From Agromyces allii (GTDB lineage: Bacteria > Actinomycetota > Actinomycetes > Actinomycetales > Microbacteriaceae), in assembly GCF_009749385.1 (NCBI RefSeq), contig NZ_WBIN01000002.1:372001-436000 (forward strand): DNA of 64,000 nucleotides. Direction: 5' to 3'. The position numbers and the translations under genes were made by a program. Positions 27,248 through 35,217 of this stretch are shown here, piece after piece. The notes beneath the pieces are model-generated. The model ran no database searches. It was not told where the DNA came from and was given only the letters and a program-made list of their open reading frames with translations. How positions within the stretch are numbered: the stretch's first letter is position 1; every line of letters begins with the position of its first letter.

Positions 27248-28483
27248 ATGACCAAGAAGATCGTGATCACCGGCATCGGTGCGAGCTCGCCCCTCGGCGG
27301 CACCGCACGCGACAGCTGGAATGCCCTGCTCGCCGGCGAATCCGGTGCTCGCACGCTCGAGCACGACTGGGTCGCCGAATACGACCTGCCCGTGCACTTC
27401 GCGGCACCGGCGAAGGTCCGCCCCGAGGAGGTGCTCGAGCGCCCCGTCGCCAAGCGCCTCGACCCGTCGAGCCAGTTCGCGCTGATCTCGGCGATGGAGG
27501 CCTGGGCCGACGCGGGTGCTCCCGACGTCGCCCCCGAACGCCTCGGCGTCGACTACGCGACCGGCATCGGCGGCATCTGGACCCTGCTCGACGCGTGGGA
27601 CACCCTGCGCGAGCGCGGCCCCCGCCGCGTGCTGCCCATGACCGTGCCGATGCTGATGCCGAACGCGGCGTCCGCGGCGATCTCGATGCACTTCGAGGCC
27701 CGTGCGTTCGCGCGCACCGTCGCCTCGGCGTGCGCGTCGAGCACCGAGTCGCTCGCGAACGCCTACGAGCACCTGCAGCTCGGCCTCGCCGACGTCGTCA
27801 TCGCGGGAGGTTCCGAGTCGGCGATCCACCCGATCACCCTCGCGTCCTTCTCGTCGATGCAGGCGCTCTCCAAGCGCAATGACGACCCGGCGCACGCGTC
27901 GCGGCCGTACAGCGTCGACCGTGACGGCTTCGTCATGGGCGAAGGCGCGGCGAGCCTCGTCATCGAGACCGAGGAGCACGCGCTCGCGCGCGGCGCCCGC
28001 ATCTACGCCGAGCTCGCAGGCGGCGCGGTGAGCGCCGACTCGTACCACATCACCGCCAACGACCCTGAGGGCCGCGGCGCCAGCCGTGCCGTGCTCGACG
28101 CGCTCGCGCAGGCCGGCGCCACGCCCGACGAGGTCACGCACATCAACGCGCACGCCACGAGCACGCCCGTCGGCGACATCGCCGAGTACACGGCGCTCCG
28201 CAGCGTGTTCGGCGACCGCGTGCACGAGATCCCCGTCTCGGCGACCAAGGCCTCCACCGGGCACCTGCTCGGCGGAACGGGCGCGCTCGAGGCCGTCTTC
28301 ACGGTGCTCGCGCTCGAGAGCCGCCTCGCTCCCCCGACGATCAACCTCACCACGCAGGACCCGGCGATCCCGCTGCTCGTCTCGGGTGAGCCGCAGCCGC
28401 TCGGCGACGGCCCGCAGGTCGCGATCTCGAACTCGTTCGGGTTCGGCGGCCACAACGCGGTCGCGGTCTTCCGTTCGGTGTAG
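27248..28483 (+). CDS. fabF: 3-Oxoacyl-ACP synthase II (KAS II)
   Basis: Elongating condensing enzyme of fatty acid synthesis. The 411-residue thiolase-fold protein carries the triad C162 (ASACASSTE), H302 (NAHATSTP) and H339 (STGHLLGG), and ends GFGGHNAVAVFRS as usual. It is the last gene of the fab cluster; a perfect 18-bp terminator follows immediately. There is no fabG in the window, so the reductase steps are encoded elsewhere. Confidence 0.97.
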   Translation: MTKKIVITGIGASSPLGGTARDSWNALLAGESGARTLEHDWVAEYDLPVHFAAPAKVRPEEVLERPVAKRLDPSSQFALISAMEAWADAGAPDVAPERLGVDYATGIGGIWTLLDAWDTLRERGPRRVLPMTVPMLMPNAASAAISMHFEARAFARTVASACASSTESLANAYEHLQLGLADVVIAGGSESAIHPITLASFSSMQALSKRNDDPAHASRPYSVDRDGFVMGEGAASLVIETEEHALARGARIYAELAGGAVSADSYHITANDPEGRGASRAVLDALAQAGATPDEVTHINAHATSTPVGDIAEYTALRSVFGDRVHEIPVSATKASTGHLLGGTGALEAVFTVLALESRLAPPTINLTTQDPAIPLLVSGEPQPLGDGPQVAISNSFGFGGHNAVAVFRSV

Positions 28484-28490
28484 TCGGCGA

Positions 28491-28508
28491 CGGATGCCGC
28501 GGCATCCG
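28491..28508. repeat. 18-bp perfect palindrome, also present at 5316-5333
   Basis: CGGATGCCGCGGCATCCG occurs here between fabF and its terminator and again, identically, inside the pseudokinase gene at 5316-5333. See findings for the wider CGGATGY word bias. Confidence 0.8.
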
Positions 28509-28513
28509 CTCGT

Positions 28514-28554
28514 GAGAAGGCCCCCGGTGTCAGTGCGACACCGGGGGCCTTCTC
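28514..28554. terminator. Strong terminator of the fab operon
   Basis: A perfect 18-bp stem (28514-28531 and 28537-28554, sequence GAGAAGGCCCCCGGTGTC and its complement) with a 5-base loop. It lies between convergent fabF and DUF3145 and can serve both. Confidence 0.92.
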
Positions 28555-28642
28555 GTCGACGGCCGGCGGGTTTCGTCCGTGCGTTCACCGGGAGCGACTC
28601 TCCGACGATCGCGGGACGCCAGCACGCGGGCCGAGGCTCTGC

Positions 28643-29164
28643 TCACCCCACCTGGTGCAACCAGACGACCGGGGCGAAGTCGCTCGCGTGGCGGAAGGGT
28701 TCGAGCTCGTCGTCCCATGCCTGGCCGAGGGCGAGTCGCAGTTCGCGATGCAGCTCGACCGGGTCGGACCCGGCGATCTCCATCGCGTAGCGGATGCGGT
28801 CCTCGCCGATGACGGTGTTGCCGGCGATGTCGGTCTGCGCGAAGTACACGCCGAGCTCGGGCGTGTGCATCCAGCGGGCGCCGTCGGAGCCCGGCGTGGG
28901 GTCTTCACTCACCTCGTACCGCAGCTGCTCCCAGCCGCGCAGCGCCGAGGCGATCCTCGCTCCCGAGCCGGCGTCGCCCTCCCAGTGGAACTCGGCGCGC
29001 ATCAGTCCGCGATAGACGGGCTGATCGCTCCAGTCGAAGTTCACGGCGGTGCCGAGGGCGCGACCGGCGGCCCACTCGACATGCGGGCACAGCGCGCGCG
29101 GTGCGGAGTGCACGAACAGCACTCCCTGCGCGGGGCGCACGACCCGCGACATCGTCTCTGCCAT
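28643..29164 (-). CDS. DUF3145 protein
   Basis: A 173-residue soluble protein recognised as DUF3145, an actinobacterial family with typical segments GVLFVHSAPRALCPHVEWA, FDWSDQPVYRGLMRAE and RWMHTPELGVYFAQTD. The function is unknown. It commonly sits just downstream of, and convergent with, the fab operon, so an indirect link to lipid metabolism is possible. GGAG sits close to the ATG. Confidence 0.88.
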   Translation of the reverse strand: MAETMSRVVRPAQGVLFVHSAPRALCPHVEWAAGRALGTAVNFDWSDQPVYRGLMRAEFHWEGDAGSGARIASALRGWEQLRYEVSEDPTPGSDGARWMHTPELGVYFAQTDIAGNTVIGEDRIRYAMEIAGSDPVELHRELRLALGQAWDDELEPFRHASDFAPVVWLHQVG

Positions 29165-29438
29165 CTCCGTCTCCGTTCTCGAGGTGCGTCTTCCCCTACG
29201 ACCTCGGGAGCCACGGATGGCTGGATATTCGATTGTGGACGTGAACCGTCACCGGCGATTATGCCGCGGATCCGGCGTTCTGACAAGGTTCGCGCCGCGC
29301 GTGGCCGGTCGCCGAGCGCGCGGGCCACGGAACTGTATGCTCGGTGAAACGTTCCGTGCTCGTCGACTTCGCTCCGTCGCCCGAGTTCGGGATCCCGTTC
29401 CGAGTCGTTCCGAAGTCCCGTCCGCCGAAGGAGGCGTC

Positions 29439-30158
29439 ATGGCCGTGCGCGATGCAGTGCTCGCCCTGCTCACGATGGGTCCGGCCTACGGATTCGCCCT
29501 GCACGGCGGACTCGCCGAGCGCACCGGCGGCCGGCGCACCGTGAACGTCGGGCAGACCTACGCGACGATCGAACGCCTGACCAAGCAGCGACTCGTCGAA
29601 CCCGCCGGCACGACCGACGACGGACTCCCCCTGCACCGCCTGACCGAGGCCGGTCGCCTCGCGGCCGAGGCATGGCTCGCCGGGGCGGATGCCGCGGGCG
29701 CCGACCCGTGGGACGAGACGGTCGACCGCGTGCTCGTCGCCGCGTCGCTGCCCGGCGTCGACGCGGCCTCGGTGGTCGACGCCGAAGCACGTCGCTGGCG
29801 GGAGCGTCGCGACCTCGCGCGGGGGCAGGCCGCGGATTCCGGGCCGGTGGCCGACGGCGAACCGGCCGCGGCAGCAGGAACGGAGCCGACGCGGAGTACG
29901 CCGGCCACGGCACCCGGCGCGGCGGCGATGGCCGGGCTCGCCCGACTCGCGGCATCCGCGGACCTGGCCAGAGCCGAGGGCGCGCTCGCCTGGCTCGCGG
30001 ACGCGGGGCCGATCGTCGAGCACGGCGGGCTCGCCTTCGAGCCGAACGCGACCCGCCCGCGGCGTGGCCGTCGGCCCGGCAGGGCGGCGACGCCGCTGGT
30101 CGAGGCGCCCGCGGTCGAGGGCGCCGCGACGCCGGCTCAGGCGTCGGCCGACGCGTAG
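29439..30158 (+). CDS. PadR-family transcriptional regulator
   Basis: A 239-residue protein with an N-terminal PadR winged helix (AVLALLTMGPAYGFALHGGL, then VGQTYATIERLTKQRLVEPA) and a long Ala/Pro-rich C-terminal part that probably dimerises. The ligand and targets are unknown. A consensus AAGGAGG precedes the ATG. It converges with the DNA polymerase-like gene and the two coding ends overlap by 22 bases. A TATGCT -10 candidate lies near 29337, and GTTCCGA occurs twice between it and the gene. Confidence 0.87.
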   Translation: MAVRDAVLALLTMGPAYGFALHGGLAERTGGRRTVNVGQTYATIERLTKQRLVEPAGTTDDGLPLHRLTEAGRLAAEAWLAGADAAGADPWDETVDRVLVAASLPGVDAASVVDAEARRWRERRDLARGQAADSGPVADGEPAAAAGTEPTRSTPATAPGAAAMAGLARLAASADLARAEGALAWLADAGPIVEHGGLAFEPNATRPRRGRRPGRAATPLVEAPAVEGAATPAQASADA

Positions 30159-31954
30159 CTCTCGACGACCGCGAGATCGAGCGGGAACTCGATCGGGAAC
30201 CCGCCGAAGAGCAGCCGACCCGCCGTGACGGCCGACGCGCGCACGGCGTCGGCGACCGCCTCGGCGTGCTCGACCGGCGTGTGCACGATGATCTCGTCGT
30301 GGAGGAAGTACACGAGGTGCGGTGCGCGATCGAAGACGGGTCCGGATGCCGCGGCCGGCCGCCGCGCCGACGTCTCCGTGTCGGCGACGCCGAGCGCGTG
30401 CAGCCGCGCCCTCAGGTCGGCCATCCAGCACAACGCCCACTCGGCGGCGCTGCCCTGCACGACGAAGTTGCGGGTGAACCGACCCCAGTCGCGCGCCGAG
30501 GACCGGGCCCGGCGCTCGTCGGCGGCGCTCGCATCGGGCTGGCTGGCACTCGCCTGGGTGGCGCGCCACTCGGCGGGCGGCAGCGGTGACGAACGCCCGA
30601 GGAGCGTGGTGACCTGCAGGCCGCGCTCGCCGTCGCGGGCGGCTGCGTCGACGAGCCGCATGGCCTTCGGGAAGGCACGCGCGAGCCGCGGCACGAGCCG
30701 GCCGCTGTCACCGGTCGTCGCGCCGTACATGGCGCCGAGGATCGCGATCTTCGCCTCGTCGCGCGTCGCCACGACGCCCGAGTCGACGAGTCCGCGGTAG
30801 AGGTCGCGCCCGTGACCCGCACGCTCCATGGCCTCGTCGCGGGACATGCCCGTGAGCACGCGCGGCTCGAGTTGGGCCGCGTCGGCGACGACGAGGGTCC
30901 ACCCGGGGTCGGCGACCACCGCGCTGCGCACGAGCTTCGGCAGTTGCAGCGCGCCGCCGCCGGAGGTCGCCCAGCGGCCGGTCGCGGTGCCGCCCGGCAC
31001 ATACTCGGGGCGGAACCGGTCGTCGCGCACCCATTCCTCGATCCAGACCCAGCCGTTCGCGCTCAGGAGCCTCGCGAGCTTCTTGTAGGCCAGCAGCGGC
31101 TCGATGGCCGGGTGCTCGTGCTCCTGGAGTTCCCACTTCGAGGTGGACGAGGTCTGCACGCCCGCCGTGCGCAACGCGCGCAGCACGTCGACCTGCGAGT
31201 CGAGGTTGAGCGCCGGCGCCCCGAGTTCGGCACGCACGATCGCGGCAGTCTGCTCCATGCGCGCGGGCTTGCGCCCCGACGCCGGGCGGGGCCCGAGCTC
31301 GGCCTCGAGCACGGACTCGTGCACGCGTCGACTCCACGGCAGGCCCGCGGCCCGCATCTCGGCGCCGATGAGCGCCCCGGCGGACTCGGCGGCGGTCAGG
31401 AGGCGCAGGGCGGCCGGGGCGCCGGCGGCCTCGATGAGCCCGAGCTGCCGGCGGTACTCGTCGGCGACGGATGCCGCCGACGGGCGCCCGCCCGGGGCAT
31501 CCGCCCGCTCGGAGGGGACCGATTCGGCGCCGTCGCCACCGGCGACGGACCCGCGCGCGTCGTCGAACCCGTCGAGATCGAACAGCGGCTCATGGCGCTG
31601 CGCCGCAGGTGACGGCTCGAACGCCGCCTCGGCCATCGTCGGGCCGGGCGGCAGCCACGCCGGCGCCGTGGGCGCGCCATGAGCGCGGGCGTCGGCCGTG
31701 AACGTCGAGTGGTCGAGGATCGCCCCGCACAGGCGCAGATCGTGGCACCGCGCGAGCCGGACCCCGCTCGCGAGCAGCGCCGGGTACCACTGCCGGGTGT
31801 CGGCCCACACCCAGCGCGGGCCGTGCTCGCGCTCGAGGCGCTCGAACATCGGGGCGGATGCCGCGTGCTCGGCCTCGGCGAGGGGCGCGCCCGGCCGGTC
31901 GGGGTCGACGAACTGCACGCGACCGCCGTCGCCGACGCCCACGGCGATCTGCAT
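30137..31954 (-). CDS. DNA polymerase I-like protein (family A polymerase, degenerate exonuclease)
   Basis: A 605-residue family A polymerase without the 5' nuclease domain, a type often annotated bifunctional 3'-5' exonuclease/DNA polymerase in Actinobacteria. Polymerase motif A (VVADAAQLEPRVL), motif B (RDEAKIAILGAMYG) and motif C (HDEIIVHTP) keep the metal Asp, Arg, Lys, Tyr and HDE. The N-terminal third shows no clear DxE exonuclease motif. The O-helix Phe position (NFG in Pol I) reads ILG. It is smaller than PolA and likely a repair or lesion-tolerance enzyme rather than the main PolA; that is inference. It diverges from the zinc-ribbon nuclease-like gene. Confidence 0.85.
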   Translation of the reverse strand: MQIAVGVGDGGRVQFVDPDRPGAPLAEAEHAASAPMFERLEREHGPRWVWADTRQWYPALLASGVRLARCHDLRLCGAILDHSTFTADARAHGAPTAPAWLPPGPTMAEAAFEPSPAAQRHEPLFDLDGFDDARGSVAGGDGAESVPSERADAPGGRPSAASVADEYRRQLGLIEAAGAPAALRLLTAAESAGALIGAEMRAAGLPWSRRVHESVLEAELGPRPASGRKPARMEQTAAIVRAELGAPALNLDSQVDVLRALRTAGVQTSSTSKWELQEHEHPAIEPLLAYKKLARLLSANGWVWIEEWVRDDRFRPEYVPGGTATGRWATSGGGALQLPKLVRSAVVADPGWTLVVADAAQLEPRVLTGMSRDEAMERAGHGRDLYRGLVDSGVVATRDEAKIAILGAMYGATTGDSGRLVPRLARAFPKAMRLVDAAARDGERGLQVTTLLGRSSPLPPAEWRATQASASQPDASAADERRARSSARDWGRFTRNFVVQGSAAEWALCWMADLRARLHALGVADTETSARRPAAASGPVFDRAPHLVYFLHDEIIVHTPVEHAEAVADAVRASAVTAGRLLFGGFPIEFPLDLAVVESYASADA

Positions 31955-32048
31955 GCCTCCATTCTCCTGCCGGGCACCGACATGCGCCGGTCACGGATGT
32001 CGGAGGTCCGGAGCATGATCATCGCATGCCCCGACCGAAGGAGTGCCC

Positions 32049-32810
32049 GTGGTCGCCGTGAGCTTCCACTGCGGACACGGTGCCGATCCCGCCGACCCCG
32101 GCGCGCTCGCCCTGCGCCGCCCGTGCCCGCTCTGCATGCTCATCGCCGAGACGCACCGTTCGCGCGCCGAGCTGCTGCGCAAGGTCGCTCCCCCGCAGCG
32201 CGCCGCGCTCGCCGTCGAGACCCGCCTCGGAGCCGAGTACCAGTGGCAGTGCCCTCGTGGGCACGACCGCTACCCCGCCACCGTGAACGAGGTGCTCACC
32301 GGCACCGGCTGTGCGAAGTGCCGCGCGAACGCCGCGGCGCCGGCCGCCATGCGCGAAGCCGGGCTCGCGTTCATGAAGCCCGGGCTCCGCACCCGCACCT
32401 CGATGACCGAGCAGCGGCTCCGAGCGATGCTGGGCGAGCGCATCCGCCTGCACCATCGCGTGAACGCCGTGCACATCGCCCGGACCTTCTTCGGACGCAG
32501 CGAGGTCTGGCCCGACATCCTCGTGCCGCAACTCCGCATCGCGATCGAGTACGACGACCCGGGCCGTTCGCGACGAGCGCACCTCGGGCTGAAGGAGGCC
32601 TCCGACCTCGAGAAGGACGAGGCGCTCGCCGAGGTCGGCTGGGAGGTCATCCGCATCCGCGCCGGCGGGCTCGAGTCGATCGGCGCGAACAGCATCGTAT
32701 GCCGTTCGCTCACGGCTTCGATCGTCGACGAGGTCGTCGAGCGCATGCGGCGACTGCGGGGAGACGCGGCGGTCGACGCGATCGCCGTGACGGGGTCGGT
32801 CGCATCGTGA
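32049..32810 (+). CDS. Zinc-ribbon plus Vsr/DUF559-like endonuclease-fold protein
   Basis: About 253 residues. The N-terminal region holds Cys pairs (HCGH; CPLC at 26-29; CPRGH at 68; CAKC at 88-91) that look like two zinc knuckles. The C-terminal half matches the restriction-endonuclease-like Vsr/DUF559 pattern: MTEQRLRAML helix, then WPDILVPQLRIAIEYDD (D156, E167, D169), H178, and a final EVGWEVIRIRAGGL. A nucleic-acid cleaving or binding role is inferred; no partner methylase is present. AAGGAG at 32038-32043 favours the GTG at 32049 over the in-frame GTG it overlaps. Confidence 0.7.
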   Translation: MVAVSFHCGHGADPADPGALALRRPCPLCMLIAETHRSRAELLRKVAPPQRAALAVETRLGAEYQWQCPRGHDRYPATVNEVLTGTGCAKCRANAAAPAAMREAGLAFMKPGLRTRTSMTEQRLRAMLGERIRLHHRVNAVHIARTFFGRSEVWPDILVPQLRIAIEYDDPGRSRRAHLGLKEASDLEKDEALAEVGWEVIRIRAGGLESIGANSIVCRSLTASIVDEVVERMRRLRGDAAVDAIAVTGSVAS

Positions 32811-32963
32811 CCGGGTCGTGCCGCGAGACGGTCGCGGCACGACCTCGGCCGGCGCGATGGACGGCCGGCATGTGGAGAGCCGGAGCATCGTCTCCGCTTG
32901 CCCGGTAGAGTTGGCGGACCCGTGCGCTCCCGTGCGGTCTCGCGCGCGCAGAAGGGCCAGCGG

Positions 32964-33434
32964 ATGCTCCTCCCGTTCCTCATCGTCGGCGGAGTGGGCC
33001 TCGTGCTCCTCCTCATCTCGCTGGTGCTCGGGGACATCCTCGACCACTTCGACGTCGGCGACGGGGCGATCTCCGGCACGGCGCTCTCGGTCGGGCTCGT
33101 CGTCTTCGGCGCCTCCGGCGCGCTCATCGCCACGACCGGCCTCGACCTCGTCTGGGCCTACGTGCTCGCCATCGTGCTCGGCATCGTCGCCTACGCGCTC
33201 TCGGCGCTCGTCGTGCGCAACCTCACGAACTCCTCCGACGGCGTGCCCGCCTCGGCCATCGGCCTCTCGGGCGTCGCGCGGTCGGACGTCTCCACCTCCG
33301 GCGGCGAGGTGAGCCTCGACGGCCCCGGCGAGATCGAACGCCGACTGGCCTACTCCGACGAGCCGATCGCCGAGGGCAGCCGCGTCGTCGTCGTCGAGCA
33401 CGTCGGCACGCGCGTCAAGGTCGCCGCGAACTGA
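32964..33434 (+). CDS. NfeD-like membrane protein
   Basis: A 156-residue protein with three closely spaced transmembrane segments (about 3-23, 40-58 and 64-86) and a C-terminal OB-fold-like domain (EIERRLAYSDEPIAEGSRVVVVEHVGTRVKV is its region). This is the short NfeD form that pairs with flotillins. It lies 100 bases before a flotillin gene. ATG 32964 follows GAAGGG at seven bases. NfeD proteins are thought to anchor or regulate flotillin/SPFH assemblies. Confidence 0.85.
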   Translation: MLLPFLIVGGVGLVLLLISLVLGDILDHFDVGDGAISGTALSVGLVVFGASGALIATTGLDLVWAYVLAIVLGIVAYALSALVVRNLTNSSDGVPASAIGLSGVARSDVSTSGGEVSLDGPGEIERRLAYSDEPIAEGSRVVVVEHVGTRVKVAAN

Positions 33435-33534
33435 CCCGACCCGGCTGACGCCCCGCCCGATCCGCCCCGATCGGCCGCGGTGCCTCAGGCCGGCTGCACC
33501 ACCCGCCCCACCCGCCAACCCGAAAGGCACCATC

Positions 33535-34992
33535 TTGCCGCTGGACACGACCATGATCCAGGTGATCTCGATCATCGCGATCGTCATCGCCCTGCTCTCC
33601 CTGCTGGTCTTCATCGCGCGTCGCATCCGCCGCGTCCCGCCGAACGAGGCCCTCGTGATCGTCGGCCGCGGCGCCGGTCGCAACAACGCCGAGTCGAACA
33701 CCGGCCAGCGCGTCGTGATCGGCGGGCGCACGTTCGTCTGGCCGATCCTGCAGCAGGGCTTCTCGATCTCGCTCGAGCAGCGCCAGATCGGCATCACCGT
33801 CGAGGGCGTCGACAAGAACCGCATCAAGATCGCGATCAAGGCCTCGATCAACTTCAAGGTGAGCGGCACCGAAGACGGCGTGCGCCGTGCCGCGCAGCGC
33901 TTCCTCTCGCAGCAGGAGCTGCTCACCGAGATCATCAAGGAGTCGCTCGAGGGCTCGCTCCGCTCGATCGTCGGCGACATGACCATCGAGCAGATCATCT
34001 CCGACCGCAAGAGCCTGTCCGACCGGGTCGTCGCCGAGACGAAGACCGACCTCGTCGAGCAGGGCCTGCAGGTCGACCTGCTGAACATCTCCGACATCTC
34101 GACCCCCGGCAGCGACTACCTCGCCAACCTCGGTCGTGCCGAGGCCGCCCGCGCGCGCCAGGTCGCCGAGGTCAGCGAGGCCGAGGCGGCACGCGCGAGC
34201 GAGTTCGCCCGCATCGAGGCCGCCGAGCAGATCGCCGAGCGCCAGAAGGCCCTGAGCCTGAAGCAGGCCATCATCAAGGCCGAGACCGACCGCGCGAACG
34301 CCGAGGCCGATGCCGCCGGCCAGCTCGCGACGGCCGAGCAGGACAAGCTCGTCGCCGTGCAGGAGCGCGACGCGCTGCAGGAGCAGGCGCTCGTCACCCA
34401 GGAGCGCCTCGACATCGAGATCCGCAAGCCCGCCGAGGCCGAGGCCTACGCCGAGGTGCAGCGAGCCACCGCCAAGCGCGACGCGGCCAATGCGAGCACC
34501 GAGGCCGAGGCCTTCAAGCGCACCAAGATCGCCGAGGCGAACAAGGTCGCCGCCGTGCAGGACGCCGAGGCGGCCGCCACGTCCGTCCGCTTCGCGGGTG
34601 AGGCCGAGCGCGACCGTAAGGTCGCCCTCGCGGCCGGTGTGCGCGCCGAGGGCGAGGCTCGCGCCGCCGCGATCGAGGCCGAGGGTCTCGCCGAGGCGAC
34701 GGCGACCGATGCCAAGGCGCTGGCCCTGCAGAAGTACGGCGAGGCGGCCCTCGCGCAGGAGATCATCTCGCGCCTGCCCGAGATCGTCCGCGCCGCGGCC
34801 GAACCGATCTCGAACATCGACACGCTCACGGTCGTCTCGACCGACGGCGCGAGCGCGGTCACGAAGACCGTCGGCCAGGTGCTCGGCGAGGGCACCGAGG
34901 TCGTCAAGTCGCTCACCGGTCTCGACGTCAGCGCGATCCTCTCGGGTCTCGCGGGCGGCAAGCTCGTGAAGAGCGCCGACGCGGCCAAGTAG
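33535..34992 (+). CDS. floA: Flotillin (SPFH-domain protein)
   Basis: A 485-residue membrane-microdomain scaffold: an N-terminal membrane helix (about 7-27), the SPFH/band 7 domain (VPPNEALVIVGRGAGR to DISTPGSDYLANLGRAEAARARQ), a long Ala/Glu coiled-coil region (about 200-400), and a conserved C-terminal helix region (AALAQEIISRLPEIVRAAAEPI). It is a full-length flotillin with EA repeats. The gene symbol is generic. The TTG at 33535 has AAAGG seven bases upstream. With the NfeD-like gene it forms an operon ended by an 18-bp terminator. Confidence 0.92.
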   Translation: MPLDTTMIQVISIIAIVIALLSLLVFIARRIRRVPPNEALVIVGRGAGRNNAESNTGQRVVIGGRTFVWPILQQGFSISLEQRQIGITVEGVDKNRIKIAIKASINFKVSGTEDGVRRAAQRFLSQQELLTEIIKESLEGSLRSIVGDMTIEQIISDRKSLSDRVVAETKTDLVEQGLQVDLLNISDISTPGSDYLANLGRAEAARARQVAEVSEAEAARASEFARIEAAEQIAERQKALSLKQAIIKAETDRANAEADAAGQLATAEQDKLVAVQERDALQEQALVTQERLDIEIRKPAEAEAYAEVQRATAKRDAANASTEAEAFKRTKIAEANKVAAVQDAEAAATSVRFAGEAERDRKVALAAGVRAEGEARAAAIEAEGLAEATATDAKALALQKYGEAALAQEIISRLPEIVRAAAEPISNIDTLTVVSTDGASAVTKTVGQVLGEGTEVVKSLTGLDVSAILSGLAGGKLVKSADAAK

Positions 34993-35001
34993 CGCAGTCC
35001 C

Positions 35002-35048
35002 CGTACGACGAAGCGCCGGATGCCTCGCACCCGGCGCTTCGTCGTACG
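35002..35048. terminator. Strong terminator after flotillin
   Basis: A perfect 18-bp stem (35002-35019 CGTACGACGAAGCGCCGG and its complement at 35031-35048) with an 11-base loop. Confidence 0.9.
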
Positions 35049-35175
35049 CACCCCGCGTGCCAGGTGCCCGCGGGTCGCGGCGCGCGTCGGGCACGGCCGA
35101 CCACGCCATTCGTTTCGCCTGGGCATCGCCACCCGCGACCCGGCATCCGCTCTCGCTCTGTCGCTTCGTCCTCAA

Positions 35176-35209
35176 TTTACTTACACATAGCACCCTATCT
35201 GTTAGTAAA
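35176..35209. promoter_or_regulatory. AT-rich 34-bp palindromic operator before the Fic gene
   Basis: Arms TTTACTTACACATAG (35176-35190) and CTATCTGTTAGTAAA (35195-35209) match as an inverted repeat at 13 of 15 positions around CACC. It ends nine bases before the Fic ATG and is strikingly AT-rich for this genome. It is probably both promoter and operator; the Fic protein's own winged helix is the obvious candidate binder. Confidence 0.7.
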
Positions 35210-35217
35210 CTGTCGCC

